Origin: Pantoea sp. At-9b
Lineage (GTDB): Bacteria > Pseudomonadota > Gammaproteobacteria > Enterobacterales > Enterobacteriaceae
Direction of reading: 5' to 3'
Length of the DNA: 64,000 bases
NCBI RefSeq assembly: GCF_000175935.2
Contig: NC_014840.1
Span: 186,001-250,000 of the forward strand
Shown: positions 44,082 to 53,226 of the stretch, piece by piece
Layout: each line of letters begins with the position of its first letter
How positions within the stretch are numbered: the first letter of the stretch is position 1
Made by a program: the position numbers and the translations under genes
Notes under the pieces: model-generated
The model's database searches: none
The model's input: only the letters and a program-made list of their open reading frames with translations
Told to the model about the DNA's origin: nothing

Positions 44082-44753
44082 ATGAACCCTTATGAAAAAA
44101 AATACAGGCAACTCATAGCAATTGGCGCTGTAGCCTGGGCTGGAGAAGGGTATCTCAGAGCCAAAAAACAGCAGGAAAAAATCTTTCACTGGCTCGACAC
44201 TCATCAACACTTACCCCATCCTGGCTCGCAGGTACTTGAGGTGGGATGCGGGAACGGAGCAATGGCGGCTCAGTATCTTGCTGAGCGGGGATATTCTGTC
44301 TGGGGGGTAGATTTGTCGGAAACTGCCATCCGATGGGCAAAAAATCGTTTTCAGCAGGCAGGACTGTCTGCTGAATTTATTGTCGGTGATGTTTGCAATA
44401 TCTATCAATGTCAGAACTCAATGTTTGAGATGATTATTGATGGTAGTTGTTTACATTGCCTGATAGACAATGCCCGCCCCCTCTTTTTTGCCGAGGTGAG
44501 AAGGTTACTCAAACCCGGAGGGCGATTTGTGATCAGTTCTATGTGCGGCACCCCTCGTAATCCGGAGGACATTAACGCTTATGATCCAGTCAGGCATCAT
44601 TTACTGAAAGAGGGCAGGCCCTGGCGTACCCTGAGACCGCTTCTGGCTTTAACTAATGAAATAGAGGCAGAAAAATTTAACGTGATTGCAATCAGCATTA
44701 ATAACAACCCGTGGTGGGACCATGCCACGTTAGTCTGTTCTGTTAACCAATAA
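44082..44753 (+). CDS. Class I SAM-dependent methyltransferase
   Basis: A 223-residue methyltransferase from ATG 44082 (an in-frame GTG at 44052 is possible). Motif I is VLEVGCGNGAMAAQYLAERG, followed by WGVDLSETAIRWAKNRF and the late LLKPGGRFVISSMCG. This is the methyltransferase-11/25 type acting on small molecules; the target is unknown. AT-rich neighbours suggest recent acquisition. Confidence 0.86.
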   Translation: MNPYEKKYRQLIAIGAVAWAGEGYLRAKKQQEKIFHWLDTHQHLPHPGSQVLEVGCGNGAMAAQYLAERGYSVWGVDLSETAIRWAKNRFQQAGLSAEFIVGDVCNIYQCQNSMFEMIIDGSCLHCLIDNARPLFFAEVRRLLKPGGRFVISSMCGTPRNPEDINAYDPVRHHLLKEGRPWRTLRPLLALTNEIEAEKFNVIAISINNNPWWDHATLVCSVNQ

Positions 44754-44886
44754 TCGACGGATTTGCCAGTTTGATACCTCCGTTCTGACCGAGACGCGGA
44801 AGTTAACTACTATTATTCATTTTCGCGGCCGCCGAAAAAATAAGATGGCGACCAACGTCATTGCAAAGCACGTCAGCCTATTTCAT

Positions 44887-45438
44887 TCACATATAGATAA
44901 ATTCATATTTCACGATGTAGGTTCCGATTTTATTAACACGGACCGTTACCCAAACTCCTGTCATTCCTTGCTTTCGGTGGCTATATAGATAATCTTTGTT
45001 TGTACAAAGCTGTATCCATCTGGAGGTGTTCTGATCTTTTAGCCAGATGCCTGCTTCACAATGCCCATGTTTGCCTCTCGACGGCCCTGGGAAGACAACT
45101 TCATATTCAGATTTATAGCCAATAATTTTGTCTGGGAAGAGATAAACGTAGACATCGTAGCAGTTCAGGATCAACATAAATCCAAAAAATAACCCCCCCA
45201 AGAATGCATTGAGAAGATATTTTAATGTCTTGTTAAAAGTTCGCTGATAAAAAGCATACACTAAACTAACGCAGCCAACAAATACGCCAAATGAAATATA
45301 TACTATCCATTCATGAACCGATTTTTGTAGGATGGTGTTTTTGGAAATGCTTGATGCCCACAACATATACCAGAACCAGCAGCCTAATAATATGTACATG
45401 ACTGCTGTCACAAGCCATTTCCTGAATTTATTCTCCAT
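44887..45438 (-). CDS. Hypothetical membrane protein
   Basis: A 183-residue protein with three N-terminal hydrophobic helices (about residues 9-30, 47-66 and 72-100) and a soluble C-terminal half with two Cys (HCEAGIWL and LCTNKDYLY). No family was recognised. AT-rich, like the following gene. It may be membrane-anchored with a periplasmic tail. Confidence 0.55.
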   Translation of the reverse strand: MENKFRKWLVTAVMYILLGCWFWYMLWASSISKNTILQKSVHEWIVYISFGVFVGCVSLVYAFYQRTFNKTLKYLLNAFLGGLFFGFMLILNCYDVYVYLFPDKIIGYKSEYEVVFPGPSRGKHGHCEAGIWLKDQNTSRWIQLCTNKDYLYSHRKQGMTGVWVTVRVNKIGTYIVKYEFIYM

Positions 45439-45619
45439 TACTCACCACTATCTTCTCTCGTGTGTCGATTGTTAATATTTATCTCCTCACGGAATACTGT
45501 GTTTACTTTATAGTCTAACCATGTTCACTATCCCGGAGTGGTTCCAAAAAAACCGAAACTGGCTAAGCGGCAACGGTTCCGTGAGGTTTTTAGAATATGT
45601 AGTAATTATCCTCATGAGA

Positions 45620-46615
45620 TTACTTTCGCTTTTCTAAATCATTTAATGCATACATACCTCGTTCTGCTACTGATGCCGATGTATCTGATGCTAATATTTT
45701 TGCCAATGCGAATGCTTCCTCACCAATATGCTCTAACTCCTTGATTAGTATTTCGCCTGCTATTCGGCGAACCATCGGAGAACGATCAACTATTGCCATT
45801 TTTAAACTTTCATTAAAGGGCTTAGTTGGGCGTACCATGCGTTCATTCAAAGCAGGAACAAGTCGTTGCTTTCCGTATATTTTGTCTGTCCATTGCCATT
45901 TCATTCCCTCAGCCCAAACAAATTTGCTTTCAAACTGGCAGCGATAAGCTTTTGCGCGTAAGGAGGGTTGAACCGATAGCTCTGCAATTTCTGCCAAAAA
46001 GGAATCTAACGCCTTGGTGCGACCCGCCTGAGTGAATATTGCAGTAACAGGACCAGAAGTGGATATAATAAGCCGATTCTTAAGAGCATTCGCTACTTTA
46101 TCCATTGTTATAATTTTCATTATGACATGTTTTTCAGCATCCCTCATTCTTCCCCACGAATTCCAGTAGGGAAGCGTAACGAACAAGACATCAACGACAG
46201 TTTCCGGATCTGTCAATTCAGCAATCCATGGTAATGTATCACATGCGGCATTTCTAACCTGACTCACCCAATCATTAAGTCTTCGAAAGGCTAAAGCAAG
46301 TAAAAAACTGTTTGGTGCCCCTTCTGCTAATGTCCTTAAAGCTCTCTCTCGTTTGTAGCCATCACCATTACATAAATCCAGCCAACCAAGAGACCCCATT
46401 GAATCACTCTTTAGTTTGACGTTTGGACCGAAAGATGAATAAATCGCCCCACGGATTAGACGCTCCCATTCATCCAGTTTTTTTAGTTGCAGATCAGAGG
46501 TTACTGCAATGAATGTTGATATGTTTGGTCTAATCCGGTGATAAAAATTTTCAAAGTCCAATGTTTTGTTTATGGCTGAAATTATTTCCTGTTGAAGGGT
46601 TTTGTGGAGTTGCAT
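45620..46615 (-). CDS. HEAT-like repeat protein of unknown function
   Basis: A 331-residue, alpha-helical soluble protein. Repeated helix pairs are seen in RRLNDWVSQVRNAACDTLPWIAELTDPETVVDVL and in SLKMAIVDRSPMVRRIAGEILIKEL, the pattern of HEAT/PBS-lyase-like repeats. No catalytic motif or signal peptide. Such scaffolds can be binding partners or immunity-like proteins; there is no partner gene next to it that shows which. Confidence 0.6.
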   Translation of the reverse strand: MQLHKTLQQEIISAINKTLDFENFYHRIRPNISTFIAVTSDLQLKKLDEWERLIRGAIYSSFGPNVKLKSDSMGSLGWLDLCNGDGYKRERALRTLAEGAPNSFLLALAFRRLNDWVSQVRNAACDTLPWIAELTDPETVVDVLFVTLPYWNSWGRMRDAEKHVIMKIITMDKVANALKNRLIISTSGPVTAIFTQAGRTKALDSFLAEIAELSVQPSLRAKAYRCQFESKFVWAEGMKWQWTDKIYGKQRLVPALNERMVRPTKPFNESLKMAIVDRSPMVRRIAGEILIKELEHIGEEAFALAKILASDTSASVAERGMYALNDLEKRK

Positions 46616-46916
46616 GAGAAAACTTCCTGTTAGATTTTATAGCGGCTTCATTTCAATACACAGCCGGGATAGCTTACAACCAGATCATATTAGTCCGCAT
46701 ACAAACTGTGGCATGTAGATTTCGCGCAAAAAATGGTCCAGTAAGTCTGGAGTGAAATCGGCAAGCGTCTCAAAAACTTTAGCACTTTAAATTGCCATCA
46801 AGTAGACAGGGTTAAGAATATACTGACATTCTTCCTGATCACTGGCACAGAGCAAACTGGGTTAAGGCTGCTATGAACGAACAGCAGGTGTTGATTGTAC
46901 CAACTCCAAGGCTGCC
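46616..46916. other. Gene-free stretch
   Basis: About 300 bases upstream of the HEAT gene and after the LysR stop. No gene or clear signal was seen. Confidence 0.4.
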
Positions 46917-47834
46917 TTATGTTGCCAGGGACATTTTGCTCAATTCCTGATGCATGAAATCAATCAGCGCTCTTGTTTTAGCGGGCAAATAACGCCTATC
47001 TGAATACAGTGCGAACAATTGCAAGGGAGCTACAGATTGTTCAAACGCAATCTCGATTAGCCGCCCATCGCTAATATAGGGTTGGCAGGCTTGTTTCGAT
47101 AGAATGGCAAAACCGACACCTGCTACCGCCGCTCGTCCTGCCATCTCTCCACTGTTGACCCGATAATGCCCTTTAACCTTAATTATCTCGAATCCGCCCT
47201 TTGTATTGATAAACTGCCAGGGAGCACCTTTCAGTGCACTTACCGTGGTAATGCAGGGCAATTCTTCAAATTGCTGGATATGAGAAGGGGTGCCATAACG
47301 CTGAATGACGGAGGGGGCTGCAACAATGGTGCAAGGGATAGTCACCAGGTGGCGGGCTATGTAGTCACTGTCATCCATCTGACCACGGGTAACGATGATA
47401 GCTAAATCCAGATCATCTCGCAGAGATTCGAGACCTGACAAATTGGTGACACAGCTAATCTCCAGGTCCGGGTACTGACAGGCGAAATCGGCAATAGCCG
47501 ACCCCAGCAATGCAGGACCTATTTCATTGGGAATACAGATTCGTAATGGACCCTTGAGTTGCATTTGCCGCAACGTTAATTCTGTCTCAGTTTGCTCAAG
47601 CGCCTCCAGTAATGGTTTCGCTCGGGTATAGAGTAGGTGCCCCGCCTGGGTGAGCTTCATATGTCGGGTGCTGCGCTCAATGAGCTGAAGATTTAGTTTT
47701 TCTTCTAACTGAGCAATACAACGACTCACATTTGAAGTTGGCATTTCAAGGACTTTCGATGCCCCAACAAAACTTTCTCTTTCAACCACCGCAACGAACA
47801 CTTTCAGGGCATTAAAATCAAGAGCCGGACGCAT
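46917..47834 (-). CDS. LysR-family regulator next to an MFS exporter
   Basis: A 305-residue LysR protein with helix-turn-helix ALKVFVAVVERESFVGASKVLEMPTSNVSRCI and a LysR_substrate effector domain. Start ATG 47834. It is divergent from the MFS gene at 47938 with about 100 bases between, so it should regulate that carrier. Repeated CCATATA sequences lie in the gap. Confidence 0.86.
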   Translation of the reverse strand: MRPALDFNALKVFVAVVERESFVGASKVLEMPTSNVSRCIAQLEEKLNLQLIERSTRHMKLTQAGHLLYTRAKPLLEALEQTETELTLRQMQLKGPLRICIPNEIGPALLGSAIADFACQYPDLEISCVTNLSGLESLRDDLDLAIIVTRGQMDDSDYIARHLVTIPCTIVAAPSVIQRYGTPSHIQQFEELPCITTVSALKGAPWQFINTKGGFEIIKVKGHYRVNSGEMAGRAAVAGVGFAILSKQACQPYISDGRLIEIAFEQSVAPLQLFALYSDRRYLPAKTRALIDFMHQELSKMSLAT

Positions 47835-47937
47835 CAATTATCCCATATATGATAATAATAAGTGCCATTTCTACCATATAATAAACACCTTTGATAGCAG
47901 CTAAACTCGGATATCTTTCATCCATAGGTTGCTTGCT

Positions 47938-49146
47938 ATGCCACTGGTATCACACACGTTTAATCATAAAGCCCTCATGCGGATAGCCATTGTAATGGCT
48001 TTTATCCAGTTCACTAATGCGCTGGAGTACATGGCGTTAACGCCTGTTTTTGCTTTTATGGCAGACGGGTTTTCGGTTCCTGTATCATTTTCTGGCTATG
48101 TCTCAGGTATGTACACCCTGGGTGCTGTTCTTACTGGAATTGCTGCTTTTTATTGGATCGACCGGTTTAATAAAAAACAATTCTTGCTCAAGAATATGAT
48201 GCTGCTGGGAACGCTCACATTTTTGTCCACACTCATTGCTGATTTTGACACTCTCCTGGCACTACGATTTTGTGCAGGATTGGTTGGTGGTACCACAATG
48301 GGGGTGGGTATGAGTATTTTGATAAATGATGCCCCGATAAATTTACGTGGAAAAATGCTGGCAACAGTGATTGCATCATTTTCGATGGTAAGTATCGTCG
48401 GAATGCCAGCTATATTATTTTTGTGCACGCACTTTGGTTGGCATACTGCGCTGTGGCTAATCAGTTCACTTTGCCTGTTGTCTTTACCGTTGATCGTATT
48501 TATCCTTCCCAAGGATACGGTCCCACCAGGCGTGAAGAACAACCTGTCTATTGATACTCAGACCTTACTTTTCGCCTCTTGTACTGCACTGGTACAATTT
48601 AGTCCAATGCTGATTATTCCTATTCTGACGCCATTAATGATGCAGTATATGGGAGCATCACAAAACCTGTTGCCGCTATTGTTCTTAAGTGGCGGAATTG
48701 CAGGTTATCTGTCTACAAAAATAACAGGTGTTCTGATATCGCATTTGTCTGCTGTGAAGTTGGCATCAATTTCAACTCTGTTCTTTATAGCAAGTTTGCT
48801 GATTCCTGCGATGGGCTATCATAATGCATTTCTATTCATAATCTTATTTCTGGCTGCCTCATATAGCCGACTTGTTTCCGCTTCGTCGGTTGCTGTCCAT
48901 TACCCTGCGGATGAACAACGAGCCAGTTTTTCATCACTACAAACAGCAATGATGTCCCTGATAACAACGCTCGCATTCTTTCTGTCTTCCTTATTGCTGC
49001 CTGACCAGGGAATAACACCGCAAAATCTAAACAGACTGTTGGTTGTAAGTGCATTAGCCGCGTCTGGATTTCCCATAATGATCATAATACTGCAAAAGAA
49101 ACTGGCTAAACGTACTATCCGGCCTGACCACATCATCATTGATTAG
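47938..49146 (+). CDS. MFS transporter, sugar-efflux/drug-exporter type
   Basis: A 402-residue, twelve-helix MFS protein of the DHA1 type. The early region FMADGFSVPVSFSGYVSGMYTLGAVL, the RFNKKQFLLKNMMLLGTLTF loop and ALRFCAGLVGGTTMGVGMSI fit the drug/sugar exporter group. ATG 47938 chosen over a TTG at 47929. Divergent from its likely LysR regulator. Cargo unknown. Confidence 0.84.
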   Translation: MPLVSHTFNHKALMRIAIVMAFIQFTNALEYMALTPVFAFMADGFSVPVSFSGYVSGMYTLGAVLTGIAAFYWIDRFNKKQFLLKNMMLLGTLTFLSTLIADFDTLLALRFCAGLVGGTTMGVGMSILINDAPINLRGKMLATVIASFSMVSIVGMPAILFLCTHFGWHTALWLISSLCLLSLPLIVFILPKDTVPPGVKNNLSIDTQTLLFASCTALVQFSPMLIIPILTPLMMQYMGASQNLLPLLFLSGGIAGYLSTKITGVLISHLSAVKLASISTLFFIASLLIPAMGYHNAFLFIILFLAASYSRLVSASSVAVHYPADEQRASFSSLQTAMMSLITTLAFFLSSLLLPDQGITPQNLNRLLVVSALAASGFPIMIIILQKKLAKRTIRPDHIIID

Positions 49147-49196
49147 CATAGCGTCCGCTTCTGGCATGAAGTTGCCAGAAGAAAGGGCTTGGTCAA

Positions 49197-49559
49197 CTAT
49201 GAGCGAAAAGCAGCATTAAGCTCTAAAAGCCGTTTGATCACAGGCTTTGGATTAGCAGATGTATACTCAATCACGTTTAACCAGACGATTTTATCTGCGT
49301 CGAATCCACGATGAGAAAACAGAAACCTGAGGCCTGGGGCGCAGACGAGAAGAGCAGGAGTACGTGCTATTAAAACCTCAACATTTGACTCGGTGTCATC
49401 AGCGAAAACTTTCCAACCAAAATCCCGTTTGTCCAGTTCTCCCTGCAGGGCTTTGATGTACTTATCAGTGAGTGCATAAGGAAAAAACCCTCTCTGCAAG
49501 GGTGAACGACCTAATAAAGGGCTGGGACTGTGAATAAAGTAAATAGCTTTGTTTTCCAT
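49197..49559 (-). CDS. Unrecognised small protein
   Basis: A 120-residue soluble protein from ATG 49559 (AGGGA before it). No family recognised; the stretch VEVLIARTPALLVCAPGLRFLFS is hydrophobic but not a clear membrane helix. It lies alone and is followed by the glutathione peroxidase gene in the same direction after more than 100 bases. Confidence 0.5.
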   Translation of the reverse strand: MENKAIYFIHSPSPLLGRSPLQRGFFPYALTDKYIKALQGELDKRDFGWKVFADDTESNVEVLIARTPALLVCAPGLRFLFSHRGFDADKIVWLNVIEYTSANPKPVIKRLLELNAAFRS

Positions 49560-49678
49560 AACATTCCCTGTTTGCATCAAGACAGCGAAATACAGACAGT
49601 TAGTTGTACGCCTCATACCTACAGCATTGCAACGTCTGGATTTAATCTACGCGTTCATAGAGCATCTTCACGATGAAT

Positions 49679-50161
49679 TTAGATTTTAAGTGCAGTGAGG
49701 ATTGTGGCTTCCATTTTCTCCGGGGTGGTGAACGGGGCAAAACGCTTGAGCGGTTTACCGTCACGTCCGATCAGGAACTTAGTGAAGTTCCACTTGACCC
49801 GCCCACCCAGCACGCCGGGCAATTCATTTTTCAGATAACGAAACACCGGGTGCGCAGCGCCTCCGTTGACCTCAACTTTCTCAAACATCGGGAAGCTCAC
49901 ACCGTAGTTAATGTGACATGTCTGCGCGATCTCGTCGGCACCACCGGGTTCCTGTTTGCCGAACTGGTTGCAGGGGAAACCAAGCACGACTAAACCCTGA
50001 GCGGCGTACTTCTTGTAAAGCGCTTCAAGGCCGCCGTATTGTGGCGTGAATCCACAATGGCTGGCGGTATTAACGACCAGAACCACCTTTCCAGCATAGT
50101 CGGCCATAGAGATAAGCTGGCCGCCAAGACTGGTAGCGGTAAGTTGATAAAAGGTGGTCAT
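49679..50161 (-). CDS. Glutathione peroxidase-family protein
   Basis: A 160-residue thiol peroxidase, BtuE-like. The active Cys is in NTASHCGFTPQY, followed by VLGFPCNQFGKQEPG and the WNFTKFLIGRDG region with the active Trp. ATG 50161 has GAGG eight bases before; the long upstream extension was rejected. It should reduce hydroperoxides with thioredoxin or glutathione as donor. It stands alone. Confidence 0.9.
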   Translation of the reverse strand: MTTFYQLTATSLGGQLISMADYAGKVVLVVNTASHCGFTPQYGGLEALYKKYAAQGLVVLGFPCNQFGKQEPGGADEIAQTCHINYGVSFPMFEKVEVNGGAAHPVFRYLKNELPGVLGGRVKWNFTKFLIGRDGKPLKRFAPFTTPEKMEATILTALKI

Positions 50162-50475
50162 AAAGGAATCCTCAAAGCAGAACCAGTTCGACGTCGACAT
50201 TGCCACGTCACACGTTGTTGCCGGCGCACAAGTCATGGGGCGTGGAGAAGAGTGCTTGCTCGTGATTGCGTGGCAGGTCTGGAATTGTGTGCAATATATC
50301 TTTGCAAAGTCGAGGGAAAAGAACAACAAACAGGTGACCTTTAGTCATAAGCGGACTGCTATAAGCGATTTGCTGTCGTACTAACCGTCGATGTAAGAGG
50401 TATAACGCCAGACTCAATAACACAAATTATCAGCAAGAAAATGGCCAACCTTGAGATTTGGCCTCCTGAAATAAT
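50162..50475. other. Gene-free stretch with a terminator
   Basis: About 314 bases upstream of the peroxidase gene. The right end has the terminator of the lipoprotein gene (50437-50463). No gene seen. Confidence 0.4.
50437..50463 (-). terminator. Terminator of the small lipoprotein gene
   Basis: On the minus strand the stem GGCCAA (50463-50458) and TTGGCC (50448-50443) is followed by ATTTTCTT. Confidence 0.65.
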
Positions 50476-50649
50476 TTATGCCTGAGGTTGTCCAACCGGG
50501 CCTTTACTCATTGGGCCGCCAGGGACTGGCTGCTCCGTTGGGACATTTGGTCGTCCATCGGGACCAATTGGCCGGTCAGGGTGATAGCAACCTGCTAATG
50601 CAATCAGGCTGGTGAGAATGATCATCAGCCAGCTTAACGAACGTTTCAT
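50476..50649 (-). CDS. Small proline-rich lipoprotein
   Basis: A 57-residue protein with a lipobox LAGC near residue 20, so the mature form is a lipid-anchored peptide of about 38 residues rich in Pro and Gly (PIGPDGRPNVPTEQPVPGGP). ATG 50649 has AAGGGA ten bases before. Similar to short enterobacterial lipoproteins with no known role. A clear terminator follows. Confidence 0.75.
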   Translation of the reverse strand: MKRSLSWLMIILTSLIALAGCYHPDRPIGPDGRPNVPTEQPVPGGPMSKGPVGQPQA

Positions 50650-50819
50650 ATAAGCCATTCCCTTTCATGCAACTTAGTGCTGCCACTTAATCTTAGTACA
50701 TATGCAAACTCTCTGGCGGCAGTGTTATTTGTCTCGACGGTGTCATAAAGCCAGCTACACAAACTGATGAATGGTCATAGCCCTGTCTGCAGATATGACC
50801 AGATTTGAAACGAATATCG

Positions 50820-51209
50820 CTATTTGGTGTTATCCATCATCGCTTTAATTTCTTTTTCTTTCATCTTTTTCGCCATGGCACTCAAGAAAGATCGGAACAT
50901 AAAACCATTGGTGAAAGTCGTCAGTGTGATGGTGAAAAATGTGCTGATAGCCAGATCGATATACTTATTTCCACAGCTGATAATCACCGGGCGATAAATG
51001 ATTACACCGGCAAGTACTACCCAGTGGCTCATACAATAAAAACAATGGAATAAATAGCCGGTCATATGGCCAATCTTATTGGCCAGGTTTCGCACGGGAA
51101 CGAAGAGTTCTGTCTGGGTAATGGTAAAAGAGATGCTGGCGGCAGCAAAACTCAGAACGAAGCAGGTCCAGAGAGATTGGAGAGTTGATAATTCAATAAT
51201 GTGTTGCAC
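50820..51209 (-). CDS. DUF1360-type membrane protein
   Basis: About 130 residues from GTG 51209, chosen because AGGAG lies five bases before it; a longer frame from TTG 51248 lacks this. Hydrophobic helices flank the Cys pair in FHCFYCMSHW, the mark of the DUF1360 family of membrane proteins with a CxxCH-like motif. Function unknown; in Gram-positive bacteria relatives are found in spore genes. A charged tail (MAKKMKEKEIKAM) ends the protein. Confidence 0.68.
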   Translation of the reverse strand: MQHIIELSTLQSLWTCFVLSFAAASISFTITQTELFVPVRNLANKIGHMTGYLFHCFYCMSHWVVLAGVIIYRPVIISCGNKYIDLAISTFFTITLTTFTNGFMFRSFLSAMAKKMKEKEIKAMMDNTK

Positions 51210-51345
51210 AAAGGCTCCTGATAATTTGCCTGACTCATGTAACAACAAAAGATACGATCTGTTTTGTGCGAGATCAACATGACAATTCTGGGGTCATAAA
51301 AATTTAAGCACGTATAGCTAAAGGGTAGCGATGTGGAGCAATAGG

Positions 51346-51768
51346 TTAGGTATTGTTTTCTTTGAATTTATTACACAAATGACTGAGGGTTATTTCGTTT
51401 AAGCGGTTCATTAACAGTGACTCAGCCTGTTTCAATGCACCATCTAACTCATCATTGACGGCATTCTCAATTAAGCAGTGAGGATTATCCCTGTTAATAC
51501 CAAGGTTGTAGAGGTGGGTGATACCCACAGCTTTATAGATATCCAGCAACGTCACTTGCGCAGGGTCACAGCTTAATGACCAGCCGCCATTGTGTCCTTT
51601 TTCGGAGCGAACATATCCGGCTTCCCGCAATCCGGCCATGGTTCTGCGCACCAGTGCGGCGTTGGTATCCAGCATCTCAGCCAGTTGTTGAGACGTATAA
51701 TTGCCTGAATCACAGGCCAGATGAACCAGGACGTGTAAAACTCGCGATAATCGTGTGTCGCTTCTCAA
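51346..51768 (-). CDS. Rrf2-family regulator
   Basis: A 140-residue Rrf2 protein: winged helix with TSQQLAEMLDTNAALVRRTMAGLREAGYV and SEKGHNGGWSL. Only one Cys (HCLIEN, about residue 100) is near the usual cluster site, so the three-Cys Fe-S set of IscR or NsrR is absent and it is more like the YwnA/redox-type group. An inverted repeat lies just upstream. It is downstream of alaE and an O-methyltransferase on the same strand. Confidence 0.85.
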   Translation of the reverse strand: MRSDTRLSRVLHVLVHLACDSGNYTSQQLAEMLDTNAALVRRTMAGLREAGYVRSEKGHNGGWSLSCDPAQVTLLDIYKAVGITHLYNLGINRDNPHCLIENAVNDELDGALKQAESLLMNRLNEITLSHLCNKFKENNT

Positions 51769-51788
51769 GTGCCCTCCGTCGCTCCGGG

Positions 51789-51837
51789 ACTACAGTATCA
51801 TGTTGGATCATAACGTAATACAGCATGATACTGTAGT
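51789..51837. promoter_or_regulatory. Inverted repeat upstream of the Rrf2 gene
   Basis: ACTACAGTATCATG (51789-51802) and CATGATACTGTAGT (51824-51837), perfect 14-base arms, 21 bases apart, 21 bases before the Rrf2 start and just after the alaE stop. Fits an autoregulatory operator; a terminator is possible but no T-run is seen. Confidence 0.6.
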
Positions 51838-51840
51838 CAT

Positions 51841-52344
51841 TCAGCTGTCCAGAGACATGGGTTTGTCACCGCCTGGCGGTAAGCCGAACAACTTACGAAC
51901 CCAGTTCAGAAACGCACCATAAGGCCGACCCAGAAAAAGCATCATTAAGGCCGCGCCGAGCGTGCCTCGTACCAGCCCGCCACCTGTAGCACCACTGAAC
52001 GCAATGATGGCTGCATAGATCGGCACCTGGAAACTGACGAGGGCCATGCTGTCCCACAACAACTGAGAACCCCGGCTCGGATTGGCGCGCTGCATGAGCC
52101 AATCCCGCCATATGCCATAAGGACGAGCAACCGGAATCATTAAGGCTGCGCCAATGAGGCGAGCATGGAGCACCTGATCCCACGACATCCCGGCAATCAT
52201 GCGTTCATTAATGATGCCGGTTGTCGTGAAAAAGAGGATGAGTGCAACCGTGTCTGCCAAAAATTCAGTCCCGCGTTTCTTCTGTCTTTGGTTTTTAGCC
52301 AAATTTGTTATCCGATCAATTAACGATTGCCATGACAAAGCCAT
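51841..52344 (-). CDS. alaE: AlaE-family L-alanine exporter
   Basis: About 167 residues from ATG 52344. It resembles E. coli AlaE in size and order of motifs: ADTVALILFFTTTGIINE, GMSWDQVLHARLIGAALMIPVARPYGIWRDWLM, and FLGRPYGAFLNWVRKLFGL, with four membrane helices. The family exports L-alanine. Its start overlaps the end of the methyltransferase gene by 29 bases, so they are co-translated. The pairing with an O-methyltransferase is unusual, and the actual cargo may differ. Confidence 0.8.
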   Translation of the reverse strand: MALSWQSLIDRITNLAKNQRQKKRGTEFLADTVALILFFTTTGIINERMIAGMSWDQVLHARLIGAALMIPVARPYGIWRDWLMQRANPSRGSQLLWDSMALVSFQVPIYAAIIAFSGATGGGLVRGTLGAALMMLFLGRPYGAFLNWVRKLFGLPPGGDKPMSLDS

Positions 52345-52993
52345 CCCATCCTTTCTCACCAACAGTCTGGATGGCGGTCGCGTCCAGTCGTTCGTCTTCG
52401 GCAATCATCTGTATAAAGTCTCTCAGTCCCTTCACATTAGGGTCATTGCTTCCAGGATCAATCACGCCTCCGCCACGCACCACATTATCCCCGACGATTA
52501 CCGTTCCTTGCCCAGACAGTTTTATTGCCCACTCCAGATAACGCGGATTATTAACTTTATCGGCATCGATAAAAATGAGGTCAAAGGGCGGCTTGAGGGT
52601 GGGTAACACATCCAGGGCTGCGCCATTATGAAGTTCGATGCGTTTGGTCAGTCCAGCATTCTCAATATTCTGGCGAGCCACTGCTGCATGATGCGGATTA
52701 AACTCGATAGTCGTGACGCATCCGTTATCGGGTAATGCTTTAGCCATCCAAATGGTGCTGTAGCCTCCGAGGGTCCCGATTTCAAGCACGCGTACCGCAC
52801 GGGTCATTTTAACGAAGAGTGACAGCATCTTGCCTTGTAAGGCCGATACATCAATGGCAGGTAATCCATGAGTGGCGTTATTTGTGAGGGTGTCTTGCAG
52901 GTCCGGCTTTTCGGGCGTGAGTTGCTCAGCAAACCAGCTATCGACCTGTGCCCATTTTGTTGCATCGCTGGAGGGATAATCAGGGGTGCGCAT
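52316..52993 (-). CDS. Class I O-methyltransferase (catechol/caffeoyl-CoA type)
   Basis: A 225-residue methyltransferase: motif I VLEIGTGGYSTIWMAKAL-like VLEIGTLGGYSTIWMAK, TIEFNPHHAAVARQN, and the metal-site Asp in LIFIDADKVNNPRYLEWAIKLS, with VGDNVVRGG, all marks of the cation-dependent O-methyltransferase family. Start ATG 52993 with AAGG upstream. It overlaps the alaE-type gene, so the pair may act on the same product. Confidence 0.88.
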   Translation of the reverse strand: MRTPDYPSSDATKWAQVDSWFAEQLTPEKPDLQDTLTNNATHGLPAIDVSALQGKMLSLFVKMTRAVRVLEIGTLGGYSTIWMAKALPDNGCVTTIEFNPHHAAVARQNIENAGLTKRIELHNGAALDVLPTLKPPFDLIFIDADKVNNPRYLEWAIKLSGQGTVIVGDNVVRGGGVIDPGSNDPNVKGLRDFIQMIAEDERLDATAIQTVGEKGWDGFVMAIVN

Positions 52994-53226
52994 AGATGAC
53001 CTTATCTCCTTTAGTGGGTTTTATTAAAGTGTAGTTATCTCAGGGGAGTCGCTGTGTCTGAAAACGTTTGCAATGCTTCTTCTGGTGTTGGTCCGAAGCC
53101 CGGTTTTACCAACATCAGCCTGTTGCCACATGAGTGTGTTTAACCTTTTTCTCTGGTGCAGGATGGTGCATCTTTGTGCAGGACACGTAATGCGTTATCC
53201 TGTAGGGAATGAATGAAGAGGTACGT

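Noticed and set aside
45538..45744. Plus-strand open frame overlapping the end of the HEAT-like gene
   Set aside because: Antisense shadow of the longer, better supported minus-strand gene.
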